From: Paenibacillus_AQ nitricinens
GTDB taxonomy: Bacteria; Bacillota; Bacilli; Paenibacillales; Paenibacillaceae
Direction: 5' to 3'
DNA: 64,000 bases
Assembly: GCF_052056485.1 (NCBI RefSeq)
Contig: NZ_CP183948.1
Coordinates: 5,580,001-5,644,000 of the forward strand
How positions within the stretch are numbered: position 1 is the stretch's first letter; the number at the start of each line of letters is the position of its first letter. Below are positions 41,435 to 50,827 of this stretch, in pieces. A program made the position numbers and the translations under genes. The notes under the pieces are model-generated. The model did no database searches and was not told the origin of the DNA. It was given only the letters and a program-made list of their open reading frames with translations.

Positions 41435-42313
41435 ATGTCCCCAATTTTATATGCACTTGAGCATGAAAAGTCCAAGCTATCCCAAATGGAGCGCAAGCTG
41501 GCGGAACGGATCCTGTCTTCGCCAGGTGAAATCGTTCATATGGGCATCACAGAACTCGCAGAGCAATGCGGTATTAGTCCTGCTACTATCACACGTTTTT
41601 GTAAGGTTCTGCATTTTAAAGGCTTCCCAGATTTCAAAGTAAAGCTGGCAGCTGAAATTGCTCATAGCGATGCAGCGCCTCAGGATGGCGGTTCTTCTTA
41701 TCAAGATATCGTTGCAGGTAATCCGCTTTCCGTTATTGTGGAAGCGATGCAAACGAACCACCTGACCTCCATTCGGGATACGACTTCACTCCTAGATCTG
41801 GAACGATTACAAGCAGCCGTTAATTTATTGTGCCAAGCAAGGCGAGTGGATCTTTACGGCATGGCAACTTCCTCCATTGTTGCACAGGATTTCTATCAGA
41901 AGCTGATCCGCATTGGCGTGAATTGCACCGCTTTCGCCGATTCCCATATGCAGATTACATCTGCCTCTTCGCTCTCTGAAGGCGATGTCGTATTCGCAGT
42001 ATCGTATTCCGGGGAAACCCCAGAGACCATTGATGCTTTAACTTGTGCCAAAGCCAGCGGAGCAAGCACAATCGCTTTAACCTCTTACGGCAGCAGCCCC
42101 TTGGCAACTCTGGCTGATATTCCACTGTTCTCCTCTTCTCTGGAAAAAGGAATGCGCCGAGGAGATATGGCCTCACGAATTGCCCAGCTACACATCATTG
42201 ATATTTTGTTTACTGGAATGGTCAGCACCCGTTTTGGGGATTTTATTCCTAGACTGGAGCAATCTTATTTGAATGTCCAACATTACCGAAACAAACGAGG
42301 AGGTCAATCTTAA
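41435..42313 (+). CDS. MurR/RpiR-family regulator with SIS domain (292 aa)
   Basis: HTH (ITELAEQCGISPATITRFCK) in residues 1-75 and a sugar-phosphate-binding SIS domain about 125-255 (YGMATSSIVAQDFYQKLIRI; SYSGETPETIDAL). It overlaps nagB by one base (TAATG) and so starts the operon rpiR-nagB-nagA. By family and context it senses an amino-sugar phosphate such as GlcNAc-6-P and controls these genes. Confidence 0.9.
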   Translation: MSPILYALEHEKSKLSQMERKLAERILSSPGEIVHMGITELAEQCGISPATITRFCKVLHFKGFPDFKVKLAAEIAHSDAAPQDGGSSYQDIVAGNPLSVIVEAMQTNHLTSIRDTTSLLDLERLQAAVNLLCQARRVDLYGMATSSIVAQDFYQKLIRIGVNCTAFADSHMQITSASSLSEGDVVFAVSYSGETPETIDALTCAKASGASTIALTSYGSSPLATLADIPLFSSSLEKGMRRGDMASRIAQLHIIDILFTGMVSTRFGDFIPRLEQSYLNVQHYRNKRGGQS

Positions 42314-43041
42314 TGAATATTCTTAAGTTCAACAGTGATGAAGATTTTGTACAAACGGGTGCGAATCTAATTGCCAGCCTGCTTCAAAGCAATCCAAAAG
42401 CGGTGCTCGGTCTAGCGACCGGGAGTTCCCCAGTTGGTGTTTATGCCAAATTGGTTGAAATGCACCAAAAAGGACTTGTAAGCTTCTCGAAAGCTTCTTC
42501 CTTCAATCTTGATGAGTATGTCGGACTTCCTGTTGATCATCCGCAAAGCTATCGCAGTTTCATGAACGAGCAATTATTCAATCATATTGATATTGACCCA
42601 GGGCAGACACATATCCCTAACGGCAATGCTGCAGATATGGAAGCGGAGTGCCGCGCATACGACAAAATGCTGGAAGAGAACGGACCGGTTGACTTGCAGA
42701 TCCTTGGGATTGGAAGCAACGGGCATATAGGTTTTAATGAACCAGATGCTAATCTGAGCAGCAAAACACATGTCGTTGATTTGCTTGAAGACACACTGGA
42801 AGCAAATGCCAGATTCTTCGACTCTTTGGACGATGTACCACGGCAAGCAGTCACTATGGGCATCGGCGACATTCTGAAAGCTCGCCAGATTCTATTGTTA
42901 GTACGTGGTGCCGGCAAAGCTGAAGCCATCCGGAATGCCGTTGAAGGTCCGATTACTACCCAGTGCCCTGCATCTTTACTGCAAAGCCATCCGAATGTAA
43001 TTGTCCTTGTAGATGAAGGAGCAGGAAAATGGCTGAAATAA
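42313..43041 (+). CDS. nagB: Glucosamine-6-phosphate deaminase NagB (242 aa)
   Basis: Typical motifs: GLATGSSPVGVYAKL (phosphate loop), SFNLDEYVGL, IGSNGHIGFNEP with the active-site Asp and His. Length is normal. It converts glucosamine-6-phosphate to fructose-6-phosphate and ammonia. The stop overlaps the nagA start by 13 bases. Confidence 0.95.
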   Translation: MNILKFNSDEDFVQTGANLIASLLQSNPKAVLGLATGSSPVGVYAKLVEMHQKGLVSFSKASSFNLDEYVGLPVDHPQSYRSFMNEQLFNHIDIDPGQTHIPNGNAADMEAECRAYDKMLEENGPVDLQILGIGSNGHIGFNEPDANLSSKTHVVDLLEDTLEANARFFDSLDDVPRQAVTMGIGDILKARQILLLVRGAGKAEAIRNAVEGPITTQCPASLLQSHPNVIVLVDEGAGKWLK

Positions 43042-44216
43042 ACGAAGCGCTAGGAAAATTACTGTTTGGTAAGGTGCTAACCCCCCAAGGATTAATTAAG
43101 CATGGCGTAATTGCAGTATCTGGTGAGCAGATTCATTATGCCGGCGAGGCAGCATGGCTTCCAGAGATTTACGCTCACTGGCCTGCTAGTGGTCAAGCTT
43201 CGGAAGACCTGCTTATCCCTGGATTTGTGGATGTGCATGTACATGGTGGAGCTGGCCACGACTTTATGTATAGTGATGCTGAATCTTTAAATACCATCAC
43301 TAAATTTCACAGCTCCCAGGGAACAACTACCATGCTGGCTACAACTATGACTGCCTCTAAGTCAGCCATTGACCAAGTCTTTGCTGAAATAAACGCATAT
43401 CGCGCCACTGAGATGCCATACACACAAATCGTGGGCATGCATTTGGAAGGACCGTTCATCAGCCCGAAATGGTCTGGAGCTCAGAATCCTGAGCATATTG
43501 TTCTGGCTAATATTGAGTGGCTGGAACAATGGGAGAATGATTATCCAGGCATGATCCGGCAAGTCACATTGGCTCCGGAACGTGAAGGTGCACTAGAAGC
43601 TATCCTCTGGCTACGTAAGCATGGTATTACCGCGGCTCTTGGTCACACCGATGCTTCCTTTGAAGAGGTTATAGCTGCGGCAGATGCCGGATTAAATCAA
43701 GCCGTGCATATGTTTAATGCAATGACACCACTACATCACCGCAAGCCTGGAGCTGCTGGTGCTGTACTATTCGATAAACGCATACGTGCGGAGATCATCG
43801 CCGATGGCATACATGTTCATCCTGCAGCGATTTCTCTAGTGGCTAATCTAAAAAAAGATAACAATTTGTTATTGATTACAGACGCCATGTCTGCAACAGG
43901 TCTAAGTGATGGTGAATATACAATCGGTGATTTACCTGTGCTAGTTCAAGATGGCATCGCAACACTTAAAGATAACCCTGCCGCTTTGGCGGGTAGTACA
44001 CTTACCATGATTCGTGGCTTCCGTTATCTCATACAGGAAGTAGGGCTCACCCTAGAAGAGGCCTCCCATGCTGCAAGCCTTACTCCGGCGATATCCATTG
44101 GAATGGAGCGTTCCATCGGTACCTTGGAAGCCGGAAAACGCGGTGATATCCTGCGTCTTGACGCTGAATTGAATTTGCGAGGCGTATGGATTGGCGGTCG
44201 CCCAATTACCATTTAA
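43029..44216 (+). CDS. nagA: N-acetylglucosamine-6-phosphate deacetylase NagA (395 aa)
   Basis: Amidohydrolase fold with FVDVHVHGGAGHDFM (metal-binding His-x-His), MHLEGPFISPKWSG, ALGHTDASF and LITDAMSATG (catalytic Asp). AAGGAG lies seven bases before ATG 43029, inside the end of nagB. It removes acetate from GlcNAc-6-P, feeding NagB. No GlcNAc transporter adjoins, so uptake is encoded elsewhere. Confidence 0.95.
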   Translation: MAEINEALGKLLFGKVLTPQGLIKHGVIAVSGEQIHYAGEAAWLPEIYAHWPASGQASEDLLIPGFVDVHVHGGAGHDFMYSDAESLNTITKFHSSQGTTTMLATTMTASKSAIDQVFAEINAYRATEMPYTQIVGMHLEGPFISPKWSGAQNPEHIVLANIEWLEQWENDYPGMIRQVTLAPEREGALEAILWLRKHGITAALGHTDASFEEVIAAADAGLNQAVHMFNAMTPLHHRKPGAAGAVLFDKRIRAEIIADGIHVHPAAISLVANLKKDNNLLLITDAMSATGLSDGEYTIGDLPVLVQDGIATLKDNPAALAGSTLTMIRGFRYLIQEVGLTLEEASHAASLTPAISIGMERSIGTLEAGKRGDILRLDAELNLRGVWIGGRPITI

Positions 44217-44233
44217 TAAGGTGGCTATATAAT

Positions 44234-44283
44234 AAAAAAGCAACAATTCTCGCCACAAAGGAGAGGACTGTTGCTTTTTTTTG
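44234..44283. terminator. Bidirectional terminator between nagA and the YhcN gene
   Basis: AAAAAAGCAACA...TGTTGCTTTTTTTT, with an inner TTCTC...GAGAG pairing. Confidence 0.85.
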
Positions 44284-44304
44284 TTTATAAAATCGAACTA
44301 TTGA

Positions 44305-45420
44305 TTAATAATTACGCGTTGGGAAAATTCGCTCAACCATCGTTCGGAATTCATCCACAAAACCCTTGATCGGATGACCCGCTCGGGCCTCTTCTGCATA
44401 AACGTTAACACGCTCTACAAAGTCTGGGTTTGCTGATACATATACATCCTTAATTGTTGCATCATGTTTTTTAACTTCAGCAGCGATTTTCGCTTTAATT
44501 TCTTTAGTAACCGTATCTGTTTCTTTCATATTCATCGTGTTATTTGTATTGTTCATGTGAGTCGAATGAGTACCGTTCATGTGAGTTGAATTACTTCTAT
44601 AATTCGTACCATGAGTACTATTGGTGTAGTTTGGAGTGGTACTGCGAATACCCATTCCAGTCCCCAAACCATCTGTCATCCCTGATCCGGTTCCGGTTCC
44701 GGTAGAATTTCTAGTTCCCATGCCCATTCCATTACCAATGCCCATTCCCATATTGACATCACGTTTCGAACCGTTGCTATTCAGCAGAGGTCCATTATTA
44801 TAAGTATGGGTTCTGGTCCCCGTTGTCCCAGTACCTGTACCTGTTCCCAGACTTCCCATTCCGGTTGTTCCATTTCTGTGAGTACCCATGCCAAGTGTTG
44901 CAGGTCCAGTGCTTGTTGTACCAGGGACTGTATTCACAGTGCCTCTCAGAGCTCCGTTCGTTCCATTCGTTACGGCCCCTGTATCATTCATTCCATCGCG
45001 CCCTATTTTCACTCTTCCTGTACCCGACATTACTCCAGTCGGTCCATAATTGTGTGGAACTGTAGATGATTTGGCTCGATACGATGTAGTACCTTTGGCC
45101 CGAAGACCAGTAGTTGTATCATGTAACGTTACGGCGACATACGCATTTTTACCTGCAAGCATTACGTTCGCTGTACGAACTTCAGGCATAGCAGCAATAC
45201 GATCAGCAAGCTCCTGACTGACCTCCATTTTAGTAATATTATGCGTACCCATTGTTCCTCCGCGTACGGAGTTTACACCGATACGTCCGTCATTTACCCC
45301 ACGGACACTATTAGTTTGCACATTAGTCTTTTCTGCCGTGTTCGTCCCACACCCTGTAATACTCACCAAGCCTAGAAGTAATGCGGCTGAGACTGACATG
45401 CTGATCTTGGATCGCATCAT
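44305..45420 (-). CDS. YhcN/YlaJ-family spore lipoprotein with a long low-complexity insert (371 aa)
   Basis: GGAGG lies eight bases before ATG 45420. A lipobox (VSITGCGTN, Cys near residue 24) is followed by the first half of the YhcN domain (QELADRIAAMPEVRTANVML, AYVAVTL). A tract of about 170 residues then consists almost only of Gly, Thr, Asn, Met, Arg, His and Ser in GTGTG/NGMGMG/HMNGTH patterns. The second half of the domain follows (IAAEVKKHDATIKDVYVSAN). Known members are under 250 residues and belong to the spore membrane, so the insert is the unusual part. Confidence 0.85.
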   Translation of the reverse strand: MMRSKISMSVSAALLLGLVSITGCGTNTAEKTNVQTNSVRGVNDGRIGVNSVRGGTMGTHNITKMEVSQELADRIAAMPEVRTANVMLAGKNAYVAVTLHDTTTGLRAKGTTSYRAKSSTVPHNYGPTGVMSGTGRVKIGRDGMNDTGAVTNGTNGALRGTVNTVPGTTSTGPATLGMGTHRNGTTGMGSLGTGTGTGTTGTRTHTYNNGPLLNSNGSKRDVNMGMGIGNGMGMGTRNSTGTGTGSGMTDGLGTGMGIRSTTPNYTNSTHGTNYRSNSTHMNGTHSTHMNNTNNTMNMKETDTVTKEIKAKIAAEVKKHDATIKDVYVSANPDFVERVNVYAEEARAGHPIKGFVDEFRTMVERIFPTRNY

Positions 45421-45622
45421 GAATTCATCCTCCATCTCTATTGTTGTATGTGTGCAGCGTAACAGTCGTTAGCATGACCTTCCGAAGAACAAGCTATCCT
45501 GAAAGGATTTGGAACTATGTCTGTTTACCGTCACCTGCGAATGCACATCGGCGTATCTTATAAACAGTAAGCCGTATTTCAACGAAGTCGGTATTGCTCC
45601 GCAAAAGTCAGGAGGCACGTGC

Positions 45623-46693
45623 ATGAAAGTTTTATTCACGTTTTATATACCGAGTGGCGGGGTGGAAACTTTAAATAAGCTGCGGTGCGAGAGTCTCCAG
45701 CGGAATGGGATCGAATGTCATGTTTTATATCTAATGCCTGGTTCAGGAAGCCAGAATAAGGCTAACTTTCCGGTCTTCATTTCCTCTTTAGATGAGGAGA
45801 TTAAAGAAGTTCTTGAGACACATAACTATGATGCCATTATTGTTACATCCGATTATTTATTGCTTAAGCGTCTGCGCGAGCTCGGTTATGGCGGTATTTT
45901 GATATACGAATCTCAAGGACTTGGAAAACGGAGTCATGCGGAAGATCTAATCAAAGACGCTATCCCTTATTTCCGCTCCTACTGTAACGCAGTCTTAATC
46001 CCACCAACGGATCATTTACTGGAGCTGTTTATTGAAATCTGTCCATGGCTACATCGGTATGTCATTCCCAATATTGTTGATGTTCAGTCCTTTCAGCATA
46101 TCCCTGCAGATCCTCCGGCTGATCCGGTCATCGCTTGGGTCGGGCGTCTGGAAAGCAACAAAAATTGGCGGGAGTATTTGAAAATTGCCCATCAAATTCG
46201 CCTTCACAAACCAAACCTTCATCTATGGATGTTTCATGATCCTGAATTAGCCACAGAGGATCAAAAGCAGCTCTTCCAAGAAGAATTGCATAGGTTAGGT
46301 CTGAACGACCGTCTAAGTACCTTTACCAACATCCCTAACCATGTGATGCCGATTTATTATTCCTCCATAGCTAATTCTGGAGGGTTCCTGTTATCCACTT
46401 CTGTTACAGAGGGATTTGGATATGCCGTTGCGGAAGCCATTTGCTGTACTTGTCCCGTGCTTAGCACGGATTCCGACGGCGTTAGATCTTTTATTGTGCA
46501 TAATATTTCAGGTAAATTTTATCCTCTTGGCAACATACAAACGGCCGTCAATGAAGGGCTAGAGCTAATGAACAATATATCACTGCGAAATGCACTCCGT
46601 CAGCAAGGAAGAATTTATATGGTTTCACGTTACGGTACGGAAAAATATGCGCAGTCTTTTCGTGAAATGATGAACTCCTTTGCCATCTTTTAA
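45623..46693 (+). CDS. GT4-type glycosyltransferase (356 aa)
   Basis: ATG 45623 has CAGGAGG seven bases upstream; the longer frame has none. The C-terminal half has the GT-B donor-site pattern (AWVGRLESNKNWREYLKIA; TSVTEGFGYAVAEAI with the E-x7-E motif). The N-terminal half (TFYIPSGGVETLNKLRCESL) is the acceptor domain. No membrane segment. It is separated by a bidirectional terminator from the minus-strand glycan genes, which it faces. It may add to the same glycan. Donor and acceptor unknown. Confidence 0.85.
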   Translation: MKVLFTFYIPSGGVETLNKLRCESLQRNGIECHVLYLMPGSGSQNKANFPVFISSLDEEIKEVLETHNYDAIIVTSDYLLLKRLRELGYGGILIYESQGLGKRSHAEDLIKDAIPYFRSYCNAVLIPPTDHLLELFIEICPWLHRYVIPNIVDVQSFQHIPADPPADPVIAWVGRLESNKNWREYLKIAHQIRLHKPNLHLWMFHDPELATEDQKQLFQEELHRLGLNDRLSTFTNIPNHVMPIYYSSIANSGGFLLSTSVTEGFGYAVAEAICCTCPVLSTDSDGVRSFIVHNISGKFYPLGNIQTAVNEGLELMNNISLRNALRQQGRIYMVSRYGTEKYAQSFREMMNSFAIF

Positions 46694-46697
46694 CTGC

Positions 46698-46741
46698 AAA
46701 AGAACCTTCAAACCACTTTATGTGGATTTGAAGGTTCTTTA
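46698..46741. terminator. Bidirectional terminator between convergent glycosyltransferase genes
   Basis: AAAGAACCTTCAAA...TTTGAAGGTTCTTT, with an inner CCAC...GTGG pairing. Confidence 0.9.
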
Positions 46742-46756
46742 TAATTTTGGGACATA

Positions 46757-47797
46757 CTAAGATGGATTTCTTGATACAATCTCAAATAACATATTTTGAA
46801 ATATTCGTGTACTTTTTTCCCAAGTGAACTCCTGTGAAACCTCTTCCCCCTTACGAGCCAATCGTTGACGTAAAGACGGGTCTCTGATTAAGGTTATAAT
46901 GTCATCTGCAAGCCGATTCTCAAATCGGTAGGACATTAAGCAGTTATGACCATGTGTACAATATTCCTTATTCCCGCCGGCGTAAACCGTAACGAGTGCT
47001 GCACCACAACGCATGGCCTCGATCCCTGGTAACGAACCTGTATCATACGTGCTCGAACTTACAAAAATATCGCTCTCACTATAGTGGAAACAGAGTTCTG
47101 TATCATTCGCTGGAGTTCTTATTTGGTAACGTTCGTCGTTCACTAGGGCTTGTAGTGTTGTAGATTCCGCTTGTTCTCCGGGAGGAGAAATTAAATATAT
47201 TTCGACCTCTGGATGGTAGGCTTTTACCTTGTTTAATTGCTGAAGTAAATAATCCTGCTCACGGTGAGCTGAGAATCCGCCCTCTGGTTTTCGCATAATC
47301 GCGGAAATTACCAGCCTTTTATTACGATCACGGATTTTCGTATTTTTAAAAACAGGACCTACCCCGATCGGAACGATTCTCCCTTTAATCCCATGGTTCA
47401 TCTGGACAATTCCTTGTTGCCAGTGTGATAGAACGAGTAGGTTAGGTGCAATATTATACGATGAAAAAGAACGGCTATTGTCAGGTAAAAAGGTAGGCTC
47501 ATAACAAAGCGCCAATCGAACATGAATACCTTTCCCCTCTTCACTTGCCTGCTGTGATACCTCTACTGTGGTATAGAAGTTGGAGATAATCACATCTCCT
47601 GCAGGAAAATCGCTTGTTGCCAGTTCTCCTTCTTTTGCATAGATCAGTTTACATTTCATCTCGTATTCTACGACACCATCGCTGGGTAAGAGGATCGTCA
47701 CTTCATGACCCATTTCTGTCAGACGATTAGCCAGCTCCGTGAGCATACGCTGCGCCCCGCCTCTAGTTAGAGTTAGAACAGGAAATATTAATTTCAT
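46757..47797 (-). CDS. GT4-type glycosyltransferase (346 aa)
   Basis: GT-B fold: acceptor domain with LTRGGAQRMLTELANRL, donor domain with SSSTYDTGSLPGIEAMRCGA (E-x7-E region somewhat altered) and a final helix FTWEKSTRIFQ. ATG 47797 overlaps the GT2 stop by four bases and AGGAGAG precedes it. It is the last gene of the minus-strand glycan operon. Confidence 0.88.
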   Translation of the reverse strand: MKLIFPVLTLTRGGAQRMLTELANRLTEMGHEVTILLPSDGVVEYEMKCKLIYAKEGELATSDFPAGDVIISNFYTTVEVSQQASEEGKGIHVRLALCYEPTFLPDNSRSFSSYNIAPNLLVLSHWQQGIVQMNHGIKGRIVPIGVGPVFKNTKIRDRNKRLVISAIMRKPEGGFSAHREQDYLLQQLNKVKAYHPEVEIYLISPPGEQAESTTLQALVNDERYQIRTPANDTELCFHYSESDIFVSSSTYDTGSLPGIEAMRCGAALVTVYAGGNKEYCTHGHNCLMSYRFENRLADDIITLIRDPSLRQRLARKGEEVSQEFTWEKSTRIFQNMLFEIVSRNPS

Positions 47798-48516
47798 TTC
47801 CCTCTCTCCTTTTGCAACAAGCGTGATAGAACCCGGCGATGTCTTACTTGTACCTGCTCAATCTCCTTTTTCTGCTCCTCTTTGTGAATCACTGAGCCCA
47901 TTTCATTATGAACTCGGTAATCAAGCAGCGGCTCCTCTATATAAGACCATGTATAATACGGCAAAATACGCAGCCATAGATCATAATCTTGTGTATACAA
48001 CAATTTCTCATTAAATTTCCCTACTGTGCGGAAGATATCCGTATGGAGAAGAACCGTACTTCCATTCACCGGACAGCCTAACATCATGGTCTCAATAAAC
48101 TGTGCCCTGCTGTCAAAAATCATACTTATCGTCTCTGAAATCCGCTCACCCTGCTCGTTTACATAATAATAGGCTGTATAATTAAACAAAGTGTCTGTGC
48201 TCTTGAGCATTTGCATCTGGTGATTGATTTTATTCGGATGAAATAAATCGTCAGCACTTAGCCAGGCAAAATAAGTTCCGGTAGCCACTCCTATCCCTTT
48301 GTTTAGTGCGGAGGCGGTTCCTCCATTGCTTTTTCGTATATAAATAATCTTATCCCTGAAGGGCTCAAGCTTCTCCATCCAAAGCGTAGATCCATCATCG
48401 ATTACAATGATCTCTATGTTCGAATAACTTTGTTCCAAGACGCTTTGGATGGCGAGATCCACATATGGACAGTTATAAAAAGGAATGACCACCGACACTT
48501 TAGGTTCTTCACTCAT
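47794..48516 (-). CDS. GT2-family glycosyltransferase (240 aa)
   Basis: GT-A fold: VSVVIPFYNCPYVDLAIQSV, nucleotide-binding IIVIDDGS, KSNGGTASALNKG, then AWLSADDLFHP as the DXD-type motif. GAAGGAGG precedes ATG 48516. Close in sequence to the other GT2 gene at 49131, so the two probably arose by duplication and act on successive positions of one glycan. Confidence 0.9.
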   Translation of the reverse strand: MSEEPKVSVVIPFYNCPYVDLAIQSVLEQSYSNIEIIVIDDGSTLWMEKLEPFRDKIIYIRKSNGGTASALNKGIGVATGTYFAWLSADDLFHPNKINHQMQMLKSTDTLFNYTAYYYVNEQGERISETISMIFDSRAQFIETMMLGCPVNGSTVLLHTDIFRTVGKFNEKLLYTQDYDLWLRILPYYTWSYIEEPLLDYRVHNEMGSVIHKEEQKKEIEQVQVRHRRVLSRLLQKERGK

Positions 48517-48547
48517 GCGCTCACCTCCTTCACCTGAAGCTCGCTCT

Positions 48548-49123
48548 TTATACTGTTTTGCAAGCTAATAAGGCATCTACCGGAGCATGGCTTTCACCAT
48601 ACGCCTCACGAAACGATGGATTTTGAGCATGATGAAAGCCTTTAAGTACAGTTACAGCATACCCCAGCTCTATAAAGTCCTGCGGCTCCCATCCGCTCCG
48701 ATGTTTTTGATAATGTTCTCCTTGCAAATGATAATGGTCCGTTCCCTCCTGCGGAAAAAAACCCCGAGGCGTAAACACGACTACCCGATTATAGGCGATT
48801 CTCTCGGCCATCCCGAGTAATCTCTGTCCTTCCTTCCTTTCAAAATGTTCTATGGAATCGATAAAAGTGACTGCCGAGAACGTCTTAGGAAGAAATAATT
48901 TATCCATATGACTAGCATCCCCATGCACTGGAATGATGTGAGGTGATTTATATTCACGATGCAGCAGGTAAGGTCTGTGAATTTCTAGTCCCAGGACAAC
49001 TGCGGCATCATACCGTTCAAGCAGGGTACCGGTGCCGCTGCCGATATCCAGTATACTCTCACAGAATTTCAACTGCTCCAATAAGATTGGTAGAAAGTCA
49101 TTCACTTCAATTTCCCGGTACAT
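48548..49123 (-). CDS. Class I SAM-dependent methyltransferase (191 aa)
   Basis: The SAM-binding motif I is ILDIGSGTGTLLERYD, motif II region LGLEIHRPYL, motif III GDASHMDKLF and AVTFIDSIEHFERKEG. Small, without membrane segments. It sits between the two GT2 genes in the operon, so it probably methylates a glycan sugar or terminus. Substrate not visible. Confidence 0.85.
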   Translation of the reverse strand: MYREIEVNDFLPILLEQLKFCESILDIGSGTGTLLERYDAAVVLGLEIHRPYLLHREYKSPHIIPVHGDASHMDKLFLPKTFSAVTFIDSIEHFERKEGQRLLGMAERIAYNRVVVFTPRGFFPQEGTDHYHLQGEHYQKHRSGWEPQDFIELGYAVTVLKGFHHAQNPSFREAYGESHAPVDALLACKTV

Positions 49124-49130
49124 AACCTTC

Positions 49131-49847
49131 TTACCCCCCCATAGAAGAGATCAAGTGTTGGAGCGGACCCTTGTAGCGAGCGTTGGTTGCAGCTGCTTCT
49201 GCCATAATGACATCATAATACTTAAGCGTCCCCATCCCTTCATGATTACGGTAAGCAGTGAGTGACTGATTCAGCATCACAGGTGCATACCCGTTCAGAA
49301 TCGCGCGGTACCATAAATCATAGTCATGTGTATAGGGTAGTGATTCATCAAATAGCCCAATTGCTCCAAAGACCTCTCTTTTGAACATCACCGTACAGCC
49401 ATTAATAGGGTTACCTTGCAGAAAGCAACGTAAATAATCTAACTGATTCGGAAACAGAATTGCGGCGTTCATCTGAGTTAATTGAGATTGAGCGTTAATA
49501 TAATGAAAGTTGGTATAGGAGATGAACAGGTTGTTCTGCTCCATGAACAGCACCTGATTATTGATTTTATCTCGATAGAATAAGTCATCTGAACTGAGCC
49601 AGGCCACATAGTCTCCGGTTGCATGCAAAATGCCGTGATTCAGTGCGGAGGCAGTCCCTCCGTTACTTTTTCCCAAATAATGAATTCGCGGAAAATACGG
49701 TCTAATCAGATCTGCATGAACGGTCGAGCCGTCATCGACGACGATGATCTCGTAAGGCTCCCAAGACTGTGAAAGCACACTTTGCAAGGCATGTTCTATA
49801 TAAGGGCAGTTATAAAAAGGAATCACTACCGATACTTTCGGTCTCAT
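49131..49847 (-). CDS. GT2-family glycosyltransferase (238 aa)
   Basis: ATG 49847 overlaps the epimerase stop (ATGA) and is preferred to 49877. GT-A motifs: VSVVIPFYNCPYIEHALQSV, IIVVDDGST, KSNGGTASALNHG, AWLSSDDLFYRD. It is clearly similar to the 47794-48516 protein. Part of the glycan operon. Confidence 0.9.
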   Translation of the reverse strand: MRPKVSVVIPFYNCPYIEHALQSVLSQSWEPYEIIVVDDGSTVHADLIRPYFPRIHYLGKSNGGTASALNHGILHATGDYVAWLSSDDLFYRDKINNQVLFMEQNNLFISYTNFHYINAQSQLTQMNAAILFPNQLDYLRCFLQGNPINGCTVMFKREVFGAIGLFDESLPYTHDYDLWYRAILNGYAPVMLNQSLTAYRNHEGMGTLKYYDVIMAEAAATNARYKGPLQHLISSMGG

Positions 49848-50827
49848 AACATCCGTCCTTCCCAGTTCACGCGGCAATATTCCAAAATATCTGTTAAGGA
49901 CTGACTAAACTCAATTCCCGGCTTCCAGCCCAGTGAAGATACATTTTCTTCAGGTGTCAAAGAGGGATCTGAAGTTATTAGTTTATCCCCCGTCACTCCG
50001 TTAACCGGAATAGAGAGAGCAGCTTGTGCTGGTCCCCAGTCCATCGGAATTGAAGCACTGGAGCGGCTTATCAGCTGCTCCGCAATATCCCCAAGTTGCC
50101 GCTGTGTCCCTGAGTCAATTTGATATATGGTTCCATTAGTACCTTCGCGCAATATAAAATCATAAGCTCTTACAGCATCGCGTACATCCAAAAAATCACG
50201 TAATGCATAACGAGATGAAAGTTTAAAGGGAGGTATTCCTTCGCCTGCATGTACTTCACTACGAACAATATGCTGTGCCAATAAAGAGCAGAAACCAGTA
50301 GAAGGACCGGGACCGATTAGGTTACAGGGCTCAGCCAGCAGAACAGGCTGTTTAAACAGCGTCCCCCAAGCCAGAGACACCAGCTCTTCTATTGTTTTGC
50401 TAAGGCTATATGGGTGTGGGGGTCCTGCCACCACACCCGGTTTGAATTTAAGCCGTGAGCCTGCTACAAGAATTCGACTGGCAGGTAGACTTCGCATGGC
50501 TTCGAGCAAATACAACGTAGCCATCACATTCGTCTCCATAAAGAGCAAAGGGTTACGCCAAGACTCGGGCACCGAGTTGTTTCCTGCCAAATGAAGAACA
50601 GCCTCCGGCGTAGTTTCCTTGATCATCTCAGCTACGGCCTTCCGATTGCTTAAATCACAGTAATAAACCTTCACTCCTTCTGGAAACAAGGCGGAAGCCA
50701 GGGCACCCGCTGTCGATGGCGGACGCACCACAGCGGTAACCTCAGCACCTCCTGCCAAGAACAAATGAACGGCATGTCGACCGGTGAATCCGGCAGCCCC
50801 CGTAATCAGTAGTTTTTGACCTTTCAT
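49844..50827 (-). CDS. NAD-dependent nucleotide-sugar epimerase/dehydratase (327 aa)
   Basis: Extended SDR: Rossmann motif LLITGAAGFTGRHAV, VLHLAGNNSVPESW, and the Tyr/Lys pair in HPYSLSKTIEE. Substrate-binding region RYALRDFLDVRDAVRAY. It resembles GDP-4-keto-6-deoxy-hexose reductases or GDP-mannose 4,6-dehydratase relatives; the exact reaction is not clear. It overlaps both neighbours by four bases. Confidence 0.82.
   Translation of the reverse strand: MKGQKLLITGAAGFTGRHAVHLFLAGGAEVTAVVRPPSTAGALASALFPEGVKVYYCDLSNRKAVAEMIKETTPEAVLHLAGNNSVPESWRNPLLFMETNVMATLYLLEAMRSLPASRILVAGSRLKFKPGVVAGPPHPYSLSKTIEELVSLAWGTLFKQPVLLAEPCNLIGPGPSTGFCSLLAQHIVRSEVHAGEGIPPFKLSSRYALRDFLDVRDAVRAYDFILREGTNGTIYQIDSGTQRQLGDIAEQLISRSSASIPMDWGPAQAALSIPVNGVTGDKLITSDPSLTPEENVSSLGWKPGIEFSQSLTDILEYCRVNWEGRML

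Noticed and set aside
45509..45622. Upstream extension of the plus-strand GT4
   Set aside because: ATG 45623 has a strong ribosome binding site and begins at the conserved GT-B strand.
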